64,000 nt of DNA from Druceiella hillmani (GCA_039881145.1 JAYKKI010000032.1:10231001-10295000), one strand, 5' to 3'. Positions 11,891-25,639 are shown, counted from the first letter of the stretch. Notes: generated by a model from the letters alone, not told the origin. Translations and numbers: made by a program.

Positions 11891-14849
11891 CATTTTTCAT
11901 CCTTGTATTTTCGTAATTTCGTTCACATTTGATACATTCATTCTTCTTGCCTTCTACCTTACCTTCTTCATCATCAAATGGTTAATGTTTTCTCTCTTCA
12001 AATTTTCTGATTTTTTTCCACGTCCTTTTAGGTTTTATGTTTATTTCTTTTCACCAATTTTATTTCCTTATTTTTTAATCAATTTATCTTTACTCTTTTA
12101 ATTATCTAACTGACTTTTAATGATTGGTTTTCTACCTAGAGTTTTCACTTTTAAGTTATTTCCAATTTCGCCGAGCCATTTCTAAATTATTCTTATACTA
12201 ATTAGGCATTATTCTTCTGCTTCCTGTGCACTTCTACCTTTACTTGATATCGTGTTTTATACTTCTTTTTAGTCAACTGTAATTGGAAACAAAACAGAAG
12301 AGAAAACCAAAACATGAGGTGTCATTGCCCCCAATGGTTTAATTCTTGTAAATTATAAATAAGCTTTCGAATAAATGGGAGTGCTGTATCCATATCATTA
12401 TCTTACCATTATATTTTTACTATTAATAACTGAAAATGACATTGCAGTACAGAAAATACAGTTTTGGAAAACACAACACTGCCATGGGATGTTTTACGAA
12501 GAGTGGTTGAAATACAACTAAGTTAGTAGTTTGTAGCCTAGAGTTGATAATTTAAAATCAAAATATTCCTATTCGCGTCATTATAGTGTTCTAATCTGAT
12601 GACATTTAATATTTTAAATTACGTTAAATTATACGAAACGAAACCTTTGCAAAAGTTTTACTTCAGAATTTTAGTTCACATAGCATACAGTATATTTTTT
12701 TCTTTGAGTTTCATTACTGAATATTTTTAAACAATGTAAATTTTCTACAATTAAAACGCAGGCTGTCGGTTAATTATTATACTATTTTTTTAGATTCTCA
12801 AAAATGTAAGATGAATATAATCTATGAGATTCTTTAAACCTTTATTGCAGTTAAATAATTCAGTTTCAATAACAAAATATTCTTGAATTTAATATTTACT
12901 CCATCATAAATATATTTAAACGGCTCGTCATCATTAACAGAACTTTCAGGGAAAGAAGGATTGAGAAAACAATAACCAAATTACTAGGACAATTTTTTTC
13001 ACACGTTACTATTTAACATTATATTATCCAGTAAGGTATTAATAATATTATCCAAAAGAGCAGAGAGATGTTGGTCTTTCGTTCGGTAAATAATCCCATT
13101 TTTTCATCGTTATGCCAATGTGATGTTTCGATCCCACGTGTTGTACCAAGTACCACATGTTGTGCGTTACGAATGTATGATCATTTTACCGTCATTTTTT
13201 TCTGATAGCGATTATTTCTGAAACAGAGATTTATATCAAATTAATTGATATTTGTTTACGACATATTTCGCAAAGTTTTTTATGTTGATATTACTTATTT
13301 TCCTAATGAAATTGATGATAATAAACACAAAATTACGGACGATTACAAAAACCATAACGGCCGTTATCATATTTTTTTTATTATCCCACAACATATATGT
13401 GTACACCATATTTCTGTTTTTCTTATCGCTTCGCTTTTGTTTACTTACTGTTTTGTTATGTAGCACACGTACGCATGCAAGTTTGTGTGCACACAAACTC
13501 ATAATATGTTAATTGCTAACTAATACCTACAAAGAACACCTGATGTACAGATTGGTGAAAATCAATGATTCTAGGCCTTAACAAGCGAAATATACAATTC
13601 AGTGAATAGTGATACTAATAGTAAAAGTATTGGCATTTTTTTTTAGTTTAAAAATATTTTTAATATTTGGTTTCACTTATTTAAATAAATTGAGAAAATG
13701 TCATTATTTTCCTAATATGAATTCATTTTATAATAATACATTTCATAAATTGTTATAGTAATTGGTCAAACATTATAAATTATACGGTATAAAAATATAG
13801 TTACAATTAAATATCTATCATGTTATATAATCTAAAATTGTTATTAGCCTGCTAAACGTGGTTTTTAAAAATAGGACAACCTGTCACAATTTTACTTAGT
13901 TATAAGTGTGAATTCTCACTATGTTTCAAATAGTTTTCTGTTTTCACTACTTTACATTTTAAAAATATCTACCGAAATGCCTTGCTGCAAAAAAATCGTT
14001 TTTCATTCCACGATCACAACCAAAAAACACTATCAATAGCATTTAATGCGCAAACATATTCAAATAACATTTCTTGGCATTTTTTGGAATATTTATTTTT
14101 CATTTATTTCTTACTATCAGGAATACAAGAGATACTACATATATACCTGACCAAATGGAATTCTATCGTTTTATTGTGAAATGACATGGGATTATCTATG
14201 AGGAATGGACTAATCCGATTTGCCTTATAATAATGCTATCCATTCACTTCTAGATCTTACTCGTTCACCTAAATTATCACATGAACATGTATCCATAATT
14301 ATAAAAATCTTTATCATACGAAATTCTTGAATAAAAATATCTTTTTTTCATACCGAGTTATTGTATATTAGAAAGCGCATGTAAAATGTGTGAACCTTGC
14401 TCAAATTACTGTGTTTGATTTTTTTACATACCATCGTTAAATTTTATGCAGAACTTAATTTTTTCTTCAGAAAATAGAATCATAACCAAAGCATATATAA
14501 CCAATTTCCACATAGGCGAATTCAAAACATTCCCATTAAGAATATAAAAACATATAGTTGTATTAATAAATACTGCACGTTTAAAGTCCATTTACATTTT
14601 TACGCCGTATCGATACTAAACAAACATAGAAAGTAGTGTCATAAACGTTAAAATCGCTTACGATGGGCAAAGCGAGCTTTGGCGACGTAATTAAAAGAAA
14701 GGGAGCTTAATCGTGAAAGCTATTGTGTAAAATAATTACTCTGGAGGTAGGGTTCGTGATTGCCGGCAAAAAACGTTTTGAAGGATTTTGGGTGAAAATA
14801 ATTGAATTGAATCATAGCTGGTTCGCTTTCCTTCATGAGGCAGTGACAT
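11891..14849. other. AT-rich region without recognisable features
   Basis: T-rich and A-rich low-complexity DNA (for example 11890-12110). The few open frames are poor in G/C codons and hydrophobic only because of poly-T. I see no termini, coding similarity or clear repeat. Confidence 0.5.
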
Positions 14850-16539
14850 ACGTTGATCATGTATTGTAAAAAATTTCGTACAATCTAGTTTTTTTCCAAA
14901 AGAAAATATATTAGTTACTTTTATTTTATTGTTTGTGTTACTTTTTAATTTTATTAAAAAATTCCGCATTTATCTATTTTAATTTCACCATAAATTTAAT
15001 CTAATTAATAAAGTTCAGGAGCTGCGAATTGCAATATACAAATGTTGCATTGTGATCGACAAACAATTTTCTGAATCGTATTATTTGTGAGGATCGTGAA
15101 AACGTAATTTTCTTACGGCCAACATACTTGGTAGACTATATTTTATGAAGAATTATAGTTTATGATCTTGTCTACGTTGAAAAATCTGTCTCTTTGTTTT
15201 GTTTCTATTAGATTTATCTAAAAAAAAATTTATTTCAAGCGCCATCACAGGAGAGTAAATATTTATTGATATTTTCCACTTAACAAGAGATATCGACAAT
15301 ATTTTTTTACTTATCGAAACGACGCTAATGATAGAATTAAAGAAGAAAATACCTGTTTAGCACTTTTTATATAATATAACATTAAATGGAAGTGATATGT
15401 TTTCCCCAACATGTTTATATTTTCCTAAGTATTTTTTAATCTAACATTTTCTTAACTTAACTAGATAATTATTTGTGTTTTATACTATGTGTAAAATTTT
15501 ATTAAGAATACGTATGTAGTATGAGCACGTATTTGATGTTCATTGAATAGGCGCAATTCTTTCCATGCTCGCACCACTGCCTTTCCTTGCCAAGATTCCA
15601 CTTCATACCTTAGGTTGATTAATATTTCATTAATTCTAACAATTTGTAGGCATATTAACCGTATTTCACCGATTTTAATCCCATTTACCACATCAGTGAG
15701 GTTCAGTGATACCTAAGCTATCATTTGTCAATAAATTCTAGGTCTTTTGCCGCTAACTTTTTGTTATAGCGCGCCGTTTCGCTTACCAACTGCGAATCGG
15801 CTCGTTATAACAAAATGTTCTTTATCGCTGGCTTTTTGAATTAATTTAAAATTCGTAAGCATTCGAATGTTTACTACACCAGTGATACGTGTAATTGGGG
15901 TCTACGTGAACTATTTACTGATAACAGGTGTGTCTAGGATTATATTAATGATAATAATTTTACATCAATACAATCCTGCGTGCTTGTTCATTGAATATTT
16001 ATCGTAGTCAAATACTTTTGGGATGAAATTTCGTAAATACTGAATTATATGGGAATAATTTTTTTGTTATAAAATTCTATCTTTTTACTTCAGTATTTGG
16101 TATTGTTAGTACTTTTTTATGCAAGCACATAGACATTTATTTAAAAATTAAAAAATAAAAATAAAAATACACTAATGTAAACATGCACGCACGTAATTAA
16201 TTCGTTTTTAAATATGTGCCATTCTTAAAACAAATTTTAAAAAAGTTCTCGGGTGACGAAGAAATTCATATTATTTTTTTTTGTGAAAATGAATTTCTTT
16301 TTCGCTTGTTTGTTTTCCACATAGTTCTCGTTCATGTCATGTAGTCATATAAATTCTGACGTCACTCAATTGTATGAATATTATTTTCAGTACAAAGACA
16401 TCAAATAAGTTAGTAAATATATTTAAATTCCCTTAAAAATTATAAGCTTGCTTTTCATAAAAAAAGAAAGTACAAGCTTTCACATTTTTCCGATCAATGA
16501 TAAAAAAAATTTTGTGTTTAATGTTATTTATATATTTTC

Positions 16540-16775
16540 TTTATTTTTGTATAACTCCCTTAAAAATGTTTCTGATCTTCCTTTTATTTTCTTGGATTCC
16601 GTGCCTCAAAATTTAAAACGATAAAAATTATAAGATCCCTTACTTATCCGTCTTTTCCTCTATTATAGCCTCTTTTATAGTTCCGTATATCAAAAGGAAA
16701 AATGAACTCTTATAACATCATTTCGTTTTCCTTCTACTTTTCTGTTTGTTAAGGCCCTTTTTCGCAGAAACACGT
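16540..16775. repeat. Dispersed 'ttccgt...tcaaaaggaaaa' box repeat
   Basis: Two related boxes occur, 'gattccgtgcctcaaaa' and 'agttccgtatatcaaaagg'. The second is followed by 'gaactcttataacatc' and 'tctgtttgtt'. The layout matches a dispersed box also seen inverted at 56888-56960. Its class is not determined. Confidence 0.55.
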
Positions 16776-17591
16776 GGAGGTATCAAGTAAAATTTATAAG
16801 AAATACTTATGTCTATGGTTCTTTAAAGTTGTAAGAAAATTGAGATTTATTTATAGTTACATCAAATAAAACAAATTTTTTTTGAAGTTATACTTCTTTA
16901 GGCGCGTTATGAAAAAATGTTGAGAGTGAAAATTTAAGATTCGTCACACAAAAGTTACAGTATGAAGTTGCAGCGGTTGCAGTCTCGAAACTACATTCAC
17001 ACACGTGTTTTAGTTTCATATAAGTGCGATTTATATATGTGCTGATAAATTATATTCAGTAGTGATTTAAATTCAATATTTTGATTAATATATTTACTAT
17101 TCGTAAATATTAGTGAAAAAATTGTGTTTATAGACTTTTTCAAGTGCTCCAATATACTTGAGGTTATCTATCCGTATGTATTATTTGTCATTACCGGAAG
17201 ATGCTATGGCAGTGGACATAGTTTAAAAATAACATTCGGATGATAAGATAATTTATGTTACCCTTAATGTAAGAAAATAAATATTTATTTATTTAATTTT
17301 ACAAATTTAAACTGAACTTTATTGACTATGTTGACTATCCTTTTCCAGTCCTTTTATTATTTTATTGTAATTTATTATTTGCATACAATTAAAAACAATT
17401 TTTTCATGATGCCAAAGAAGTATAACTTCTCACGCGCGTACATAAGTACACGCACCCTTTTTTATTATGAGCCTGTGACGACATAGTAGGCAATATATTA
17501 TCGGTCCAAAAAAATCAATTTTGTTAATAGTTTTATAGGAATGTTATGAACCAATTAATGCTTAAATGTGTACGAAACGCTCGTAGTGCGA

Positions 17592-17966
17592 GTTTTACAT
17601 GTGCTTTTTTTAAATTTTCTTAATCCATTTGACATAGAAACTTGAAATGTAGTATCGCGATAAAGCATATTATCATATAGTTGTACATGTGCTTAAGAGG
17701 TCTTTTTATAAATTTTCCTAATCCATTTGACGTAGAAACTTGAAATGTAGTATGGCGATATAGCAAATTAACATATAGTTGTACATGTGCTTAAGAGGTC
17801 TTTTTTTAAATTTTCCTAATCCATTTGACGTAGAAACTTGAAATGTAGTATGGCGATATAGCATATTAAGATATAGTTTTACATGTGCTTAAGAGGTCTC
17901 TTTTAATTTTCCTAATCCATTTGACGTAAAAACTTGAAATATAGTATGGCGATAAAGCATATTAAT
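17592..17966 (+). repeat. ~98-bp tandem repeat, four copies
   Basis: The phrase 'taatccatttgac' recurs at 17621, 17719, 17817 and 17913, giving periods of 98, 98 and 96 bp. Copies share 'gtagaaacttgaaat' and 'acatgtgcttaagaggtc'. The array lies in the 2.8 kb part of module D that unit 3 lacks. Confidence 0.95.
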
Positions 17967-19189
17967 TGACATAAAATTAACATTAAAAATATTTGTACAC
18001 AAATTGTTGAGCGGGCAAATAAAGTACTCGATATTGCTTCACTTTTCGATTTTATTTAAAGTGTGGAATATTATTAAGTTTTTTTCATAATGTAATGTAA
18101 GATATGTCTAGAGATATTACTGAAGACGTCCACAAATGCCTGTTATATTCGCAAGAAATTCCTTTTGAGGCATTGTCGTTAATCGAACATAATAAAAAAA
18201 ATTATACCTACATAAAGATAGCAAGAAATATTGATAAAAATTTTACGATGGTACACTTAGTTGGCTAGATTTTCTTGCATACCACATGACTACAAATTTT
18301 TCTCTTATTCTAATGCAATTTTCTGTTAATAGTATTTAGTAGTCGGTAAAAGATTATAATTGTCATCAATAAAATATATAGTAGAAAGCAGAATTGTACA
18401 GGAATGTTCCAAACAATTGATTATATTGATATATTAGTTTCTTTACAATATTCAAATTATTGTATACGTGAACCATGCTGAAAATAATTAGATTTATTGG
18501 TTTGAAACTTTGCATATAGAAATCTTTTTCATATTTATCACAAAATACACTGTGTGATGTATTACACAAAATACACTGTGTGATATTATAATATATTATT
18601 CCCTAAGCAGAAAAATACTAAATAATTTTTATTTCTGCCCATTTCTTAATTATGTAATGTAAACTATAATCGAAATCACATTACTGCCTGTTTGACACTC
18701 ATATGAATCACCAATTGCCCGTGTTTCATAATAAATATATAAAATTTCGTCCTTATTGCTTTAAAAATTATATTTTTAATAATATTTAGTTATATCGAGT
18801 GAATGGAATTTTTATTTAGCCAGAATTGATTTACGATGGCAGCCCTGTATAACACTTTAAATGCTACATAGAACAAATATCAGTAAACATGGACAAAATT
18901 AATTTGTAAATACGCCTACTTAACTAGAATTTTTAATGAAAATATTTCTTTGATGCTACAAAAAATGTCAGAAGTAGCGGATAACTTAGAAAAAATATAT
19001 AAATGGAGACAGCATATCTGAAAATAAAGATGGATAAAACTAGAGTAATCGAATTATATCGCAATGTGCTAACTATGGGAAAAAGTAATGGGAAAATAAA
19101 GTAAAATAAAAGTACTAATGTAATGGGTAGATAGACAGTAAGCAACACAGACAAATTCTATTTGGAGAATTAATATCATTAAAATAAGG

Positions 19190-19680
19190 AGCGCCACGCT
19201 CACACCCCGGTCGTCCTCGAGATCTCCATTAGCTCATTGATAACCTGATCACATCGCCGCATATAAATAATGATACCGAACATCACAGGGAAAAACACTC
19301 TCATTTCATAACAATATTATGAGCCATAAGAGAGAGTGCCCCGCGCTTTGTGAGCCTTCCGCTGGGAGACTATTTACAAATTATATCATTAGGCTGGCGC
19401 GGGAGTGCCAACGAGGAATAGAACGAATCTCTGCATGAGTGATAGTGACCATTTTTTGTAACGCCAACACTTAGGCAAAGGCCTAAGCTTAGTTTTTCAA
19501 GCTCATCGGCGCTATAACACTTCGCAGATCCTCTGCATCGAGAATTGTTTTCGTGTCTGACTGGTTTTATGAGCGATGTTGCCAGGTATTGGCAGATAGA
19601 TTTACAATCGAATAGGGTTACGATGGGTCGGCATTGCCTAACTTAATCGGTCTTTTTGATAAGTGTTGATAACTTTCCTC
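19190..19680 (+). repeat. GC island 2, unit 2 copy
   Basis: A GC-richer stretch of about 490 bp, unusually well conserved (near 90% by eye over its best part) with 29806-30300 and recognisable inverted at 58300-58805. It contains 'cacatcgccgc' followed by 'tataaata' (19262-19269), and 'gagccataagagaga'. I see no extended open frame. The TATA-like box could be a promoter relic or chance. Confidence 0.8.
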
Positions 19681-20703
19681 GCTCTTTTTGTCCTTCTGCT
19701 GTTCTTAAATGATTCCTAAATATCAATGTTTATTCCTAGTTCACTGTAAGAAGTTCCGAAATTTATTTCAGAAGAATTGACGTCTTTGATTAAATCTGAT
19801 ACATCCTACTTTTAACTTTGAGTTACAAAATAATTCTAGAGTTTCAGAAATAATTCTTATGGTATTTATTTATTCCAGGTACAAGGCAAATATTAAAAAA
19901 ATAAAATGTTCATTTACTATCCGATTTTAGTTAATACTGCGTTAGGAAACGAGCCATAATCATTATAATTTAAAGCAATGAGGATAACGGTCCTGTGATG
20001 TCTTTATGTCTGCCTCAGGCAACTTGTATCTATGCGACTGGCTACAAAATCGAATCGAAATTGATAATAATATCTACAAACCTAACGTGCACACGTATTC
20101 TAAGCGAGAGAGGATTACTGACACATTCGTGTCATTTACCTCGCTGGCTTTGGAAAATTGTAAACCAAGTACTATTGTGGGTATAATGGCATTTCACAAC
20201 TAATTTTACCTTGTCTGAAAACTACTTCATTTGCTTTGGATATTAAATGCAGGCTTACTTTAGATAAAACATATATATTTAGATTACTTATATTTTAATT
20301 TGATCAACAAAGGGATCATATTCGTATTTTATTCATTGATTTCACTCGATGAATGAGGTTAATCAATATTGAAGCGAAAGCATATATTGATCGATAATTG
20401 GATGAGTAACCATCAATAAAATATTTTAATGTTGTTCTTATACGCTCGTTCGTGCTTCTAAGATACATGGGTTGCAATTATTAAATGGCAGTCACTTCAT
20501 GTAAGGATCAGCACATTGACTAGATTGGGTCAGAAAGCGGATTTTGACTAATAATACGGAATAACGCCAGGTGGAAATAAATAAATATTCTTTCAGCTAA
20601 AGCAGAGAGATTAGGTTGATTTTTTTCTACGATAGAACTCGTACTAAATGGGTTTTCTACGCTCTTAGGCTCTTACACATGTTTAAGGTGCACAATATTT
20701 ATA

Positions 20704-21905
20704 TTAACACTAGAAAGACCGCAGTCGTCAAAATTGATGGTTCCTTGAAATTAAATGGTCATATTTTTAAAGTTTGCTTTGTTTAAATAATACTCTGACT
20801 TTATATATTTTGTGGTTTTATAGCACTTGTTGAAGCATAAAGTTTTTATTTATTTATGTATTTTGAGAACTAATTAAGGGCTTATTTCCCAAAATACAAT
20901 GAGTCATACATACAAAGACCACAGTCGTCAAAATAATCCAATGCAAAGAACTCGGTTAATTATGGTACTTGATGGTGCTTAGAAGTATTTTTTTACATTA
21001 CCGCTAAATATCTTATTTTACTCGCTTATTGTTCGACAGTATTGAAACTCTCAGTGGCGTGTAAGCTTGATAATTTTGTATTCGTCACCTTTTGCATTTA
21101 TTTTGAGTAAAATTGATATGAGTACTCGTAAAAGTTTATCTGACTTTGAAATAAAGAAACATTTGCAAAGTCTTCAAAATTTAACTTACTTAGAGTCAGA
21201 ATTGGGTGGAAAAGATAGTGTGGATACAATGAAATTTGTTGGTACGGACCATATTCCGATGACTAGAAACAGATTGTTGTCGGACAGTTCAGATTCGAGT
21301 GAAGAAATTCAAATAGAAAACCATCTACGACTAGTATGGTTCCTAGTCTTCGCTGTATCGGATCTAAAAGCAGCCGTGGAGGAGGAAGAAATAAGGGTAG
21401 TGGAAGTTCTTTTTCACGACAATCGGTACTTCTTGTTACAGATGATACTTTGATCGCAAGTAATGGCACCGAATGGAAGTGTGTAAAACATACCCAGAGA
21501 GGCGCAGTAATCAAAACGTGCTTTGAGAAGCTCCAGGCCAAACATCCTACGCAAAACTATTCATTCAAAATAATAAAATTATTATTTCTTGGCACCTATG
21601 CATTGAAGAAGCAACTCTTCGACACATAAAGTTATGAACAGAAATTGAAGCTCGTCGATAGACTAACGATGAAACTTGGTGTATTTATTCAAAAGAGGTT
21701 GATGCCTTTATTGCAGAACTATTTTGTCTCGGGGCTTACATTTCTTTCTAACTGGATTTAGATCTGATGTGATCAAAATTTTGGGAACCACCTATATTCT
21801 GCGAAATACTGATCAAGAACAGATGCAAAGAAATTATGAAATATATGTGTTTTGATATATGGTCTACAAGACTTTTGCGACTTGCTATGGATAAATTTGC
21901 GCCCC
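20704..21905 (+). mobile_element. piggyBac-like element, 5' part only
   Basis: It starts with a TTAA at 20704-20707 followed by 'cactagaaagaccgcagtcg', a plausible piggyBac-type terminus. The core 'cagtcgtcaaaat' (with 'aaagacc' before it) recurs 200 bp inside at 20914-20934 as a subterminal repeat. A transposase start lies at 21118. Similarity stops at 21905, where sequence shared with units 3 and 4 resumes. The 3' half and right terminus are therefore missing. Insertion at TTAA and subterminal repeats fit the superfamily. Confidence 0.8.
21118..21905 (+). pseudogene. piggyBac transposase N-terminal region, frameshifted
   Basis: The Met at 21118 begins 'MSTRKSLSDFEIKK'. An acidic serine stretch 'SDSSDSSEE' follows, as in many piggyBac N-termini. 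The frame then changes into 'ASNGTEWKCV' and again into 'DETWCIYSKEVDAFIAELF', 'KFWEPPIFCEILIKNR' and 'KEIMKYMCFD...LAMDKFA'. These match the order of conserved blocks upstream of the piggyBac catalytic core. At least two frame changes and two stops are present. The fragment ends at DKFA, close to where the separate minus-strand fragment at 5820-6640 begins, so the two cover complementary halves of the family. Different copies or subfamilies cannot be excluded. Confidence 0.85.
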
Positions 21906-22340
21906 GCCTGCCACTGTATGTAGGGTTAAAAAAAATTGTGTACTCAATTTGGCCCCCAAAGATTTTGGGTTGCGACATTTTTGAGTTATATGTATTGGAA
22001 TATGTGCAGATTAATGTTTTATTCAAGTTTCTACGTCAGGCGGTTACTGAGAAAAACGGCTGGTAAATAGAGGTTTGTTTTTCTTTACTAAGTACGGAAC
22101 ACTAAAAATAGTAGTGTATGTTCTAATAACTTTATATACGACATCTTGATGAAGAATTGATGAAAAAGTGTGAAGAATATAAAGTTGTTATTTGATTTGA
22201 ATGTATAAGACGCACCACCATGACTAATATTAAATTCAAAGTAACTTAGACATCATATCTGTTGCGATATGACTAGTTATATGGAAGGTACATTTACTTC
22301 GAAATCGTATAATTTTTAAAGTTATTTTCAATCATTTTTG
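21906..22340 (+). repeat. Module m0 of unit 2
   Basis: Shared with 30800-31230 and inverted 57100-56570. Landmarks are 'ttctacgtcaggcggtt', a 'tacggaac-ctaaaaat' box, 'gaatataaagttg' and 'catgactagttatatgg' (also at inverted 56720). Confidence 0.85.
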
Positions 22341-22959
22341 AGGATGATAGAGGCAATAATTATTGAGGATTACAACAAAAAGCAAAATCCATTTAAACTG
22401 TTATAACTTTTATCATTCCACATTAACTTAGCATACCTATTTCACCTAAACTAATATATCTTCTCAATAAGAGTTATAAATATTTAATCCTTGATTATGA
22501 ATACTAATTGATCATGTTGGTAACTCAAGTTGGTGAAGTTGATACTAAGGTAACCATGATTGTTTGCGCCAAATGAACCAAATTCATATTCGAACACCTA
22601 CATATGTAACTTGTCATTTTTCCTTATTTCTCTTTTAGAACTTTCAAACAAACGTGCCATTATAAAAGCTAGATTGATGTTTTGGACCTTTGGAAATGTG
22701 TTGGACCGAAATACTATCCGCGCCATCCGCGTTAAGTTAACATAAGGTTCCGGTAACGTCATTTCTTCGTAGGAAATCTCTATAGTGAACACGTTGCAAA
22801 CAATAAAAATTATTTTTACTTTCTAAATATTGTATGGCATATTGTAAAAAACAATGTCAATACCTATATAAATATAGGAAATTTAGACTGACCAATATCT
22901 TTCCATAGATTTCTGTGGGCCTATATCTGCCCGCAAAGAAATAAACCAAAATGATAATT
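22341..22959. other. AT-rich linker between m0 and m1
   Basis: No coding similarity. In unit 3 the corresponding gap is only about 40 bp, so this is extra sequence or a deletion in unit 3. Confidence 0.45.
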
Positions 22960-23436
22960 AAAAACAAATATTTTAAAGTTGAAAGTATCAATTTACTTTA
23001 AAGTAAAAAGCATAACCATGTTTACTGAGTCGTACTATATTTTGTTTACTAAAATTTATATATGTATTACCTCAACTGATGTACCATGGTGATCTTAACT
23101 CAATACTCTTAATCTCAAAATATCTTTCGCATGCACATCTTATACCAGCAAAGTACGAAACTATCGGTTGATGAATATGTCACTGAGATCTCTAAGGGTG
23201 TGATAATAAGATAATACCCCACACTATGTATGTATAAGCCTATAAAATTTTGTTATAGTAGAAATATTAAGAAACATTTTTGTCGTTAATAAATTACACG
23301 TAACCTCAAGAAATGTTATAGTTATTAATATTTTTTTAAATTTAAAAAAAAAAAAATTATGAACAAATATACGTATTTCAGAAATATATTATGCAGTACT
23401 GAATTTAATTTATTTAATCCTTATTTATTAGAATGT

Positions 23437-23438
<2 letters not shown>

Positions 23439-23516
<78 letters not shown>

Positions 23517-23524
23517 TATATTTA

Positions 23525-23592
<68 letters not shown>

Positions 23593-23598
23593 CGTGTA
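23439..23598. repeat. Large (TA)n(TG)n microsatellite
   Basis: About 135 bp of interrupted TA repeats followed by TG repeats. It sits where unit 2 lacks module m3, so it marks the deletion joint. Confidence 0.9.
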
Positions 23599-23844
23599 TG
23601 AAATATTGAAAGAAACGTATTTTAAATGTGACAGTAGTATGAATAGTCCTGCACTGCAGTAAAATATGTATTTAAAGGAACACTTTACTATTTTTGCAAT
23701 CTATTATTATATTATATATATATATATTATATATATTTGCTAATCTAGAGTGTTTTGCTGGAAATAGAGTATGTCGCCGTAAATCATTAATAATGAGCAT
23801 CATAATGAGGAGCTCTATTTAAATAATTAATGAACATCATTATA

Positions 23845-24130
23845 TTCATAGCGCCGGGCTGTTCCCGAAGAATTCGTACACTCACCTATCCTCAGCACCT
23901 CAACACACGAATCAGTCGATTGATTGATGGCCTCACAGAGGAAGCGCTATCGACCGGATCGGGGCCTCGGGCCGCATCCATTACGTTAAGTATCCTCGTC
24001 GCGCCAGCCCGAGTTCGCGGAAGTGATCTGGTATCAATTACATGCTCACGTAAATCATTTAAAACCGCGGCCCGGTGCGTGCTTTTTATTTTTAAGGTAT
24101 AAGCAGGCATGGTAGGGTGGTTAGCAATCG
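23845..24130 (-). repeat. GC island 1, unit 2 copy (with longest open frame)
   Basis: Paralogue of 3830-4085 and 37035-37310. On the minus strand an open frame (23892-24149, 85 codons) contains 'RAAVLNDLREHVIDTRSLPR'. Unit 1 reads 'RAAALNDLREHIIDTGSLS' then a stop. Unit 3 is more diverged. I recognise no domain. The frame may be chance survival in a GC-rich, stop-poor patch. Confidence 0.65.
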
Positions 24131-25289
24131 AGTTGGATTTTGGCATCACTAATTTTTTTTTGAGTTAGTAGCGAATTGAATAGTTTTGGTTTACTGTCGT
24201 TTACAACAGATTTTTTTAAATTTATACCTGGTATTCTTCAGACTATGTTCATCCAATTTATTCTTTATAAATACCAATATGAAGATATATAGCATATTAT
24301 ATCACAACCAGTATACAGTGACGCGTTGTGCGAGTGGTTTGTCAAATAAAATGTTTAATAAAATTTCAGTATAAGTTGGCCATACATTTCTTTTTGTATA
24401 ATTTTATGAAGGTTTATTGTAAATGTGAGAGAGTTATTCTTTTCTTACCTCAAGATTGAGTAAAATGTGGCACTGGGTTCTGTTTGTTTATATTTCAAAT
24501 ACTTGTCAATAGACAGTATTTAAAATATAGACAAATAGAAGTGATAAGAAGTATAAAAATAAAAAATGGTTGTGATGCATCTGAACATATTCAAACAATT
24601 CCTATTTCATTATTTTGGCGATATTTTTATGTTCAGTATTAATATTCATTAAATAAATTGATGGATATTTATAAATTATTTTGAACTGAAATATCTGTCA
24701 GCCAATTTCGGAATAAAAAAATGATTTAAAATATTCTAAACGAAAAATTATTAAAAACAAAGTGGTGACTTGAACACCAAGTATTATCGAAATGTTATGT
24801 AGTAACTAAGATTGAACTAATGACGAAATAAAATCTTTGAAATTAATCGAATTGTATTAAATTTTATTATGTGAGTACTGTTCCGACAAACGGAAAAACC
24901 TTTATTTAAATCATTTGTATTAGTGATATTTCTTGTCTGCCTGAAAAAAAATATTTTCAGGTTTTTATGCTTAAAAGAAAGCGTTTTGTTGGTACGTAAT
25001 GCGTAGCCATAGAAACATTGATTTATATCTCGCAAGATTCTATTATATTATGTAATGCGAAGAAACATCTATCTGTAGAGCCACGGAAATACGCTACGCC
25101 GCAAGAGCGTGTAATGGTTTCATATGGTAGTTTAACCCATTGACGATAGTGCATAACGAGTTTTTAAATAATACATGAAATATCCTAAGTTTCAGACGTA
25201 ATAGCTGAATCTTTGGTGATTAAAATGTAGCAAAGTAATGAATTACCTGCTGCCAGAAAATACTTATAGCTGCAAAGAAGCATGAGATA

Positions 25290-25385
25290 TATTCTGATTA
25301 TACAAATTGCAAATTGACCATTAGTATTTATTATGCAAATTGCAAATTGACCATTAGAGAACAAAAATTGACCATTAGTATTGTC
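25290..25385. repeat. Local tandem duplication 'gcaaattgaccattag'
   Basis: 'acaaattgcaaattgacc' and 'gcaaattgcaaattgacc' stand 35 bp apart with a third partial 'attgaccattagtat'. Units 1 and 3 have one copy. Confidence 0.8.
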
Positions 25386-25639
25386 ACATTCCTTGAAAAT
25401 TAGATTCTTAAAATAAGGAAGTGTAAATAGTATAGTGCCAAAACTTGATGGAAATGACAAAGAACTACACATATAAATATAATAAACTTGTAAAAAATAA
25501 AATACATACTTCCAATTAATCACGTAGAGGCCACATGAGTACGTAGCTTCATGTATGTTCACATGTACGTGTGATGTTGACACAGTTTTCTTTATGTTCC
25601 CATATCGCTGCTCTGGCCACATCTGCTTCCGGTCGTTAA

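Noticed and set aside
11877..12101. 74-codon open frame rich in Phe, Leu and Ile, looking like a membrane protein
   Set aside because: It is a translated poly-T-rich tract with no conserved context. Hydrophobicity comes from base composition.
13236..13512. Three overlapping ~70-88-codon frames
   Set aside because: Overlapping open frames on both strands in AT-rich DNA with no motif. Chance frames.
19255..19275. TATAAATA in GC island 2 as a functional promoter
   Set aside because: Such words are expected often in AT-rich DNA. Conservation in two of three copies is only suggestive, so no promoter feature is called.
23435..23662. 75-codon Tyr-Ile repeat frame
   Set aside because: Translation of the TA/TG microsatellite; the same applies to 42599-42913, 50312-50559 and 59567-59761.
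23845..24130. GC island 1 as a ribosomal RNA or SINE fragment
   Set aside because: I could not place it in rRNA, found no tRNA-like A/B boxes or poly-A/simple tail, and it moves with the whole unit rather than alone.
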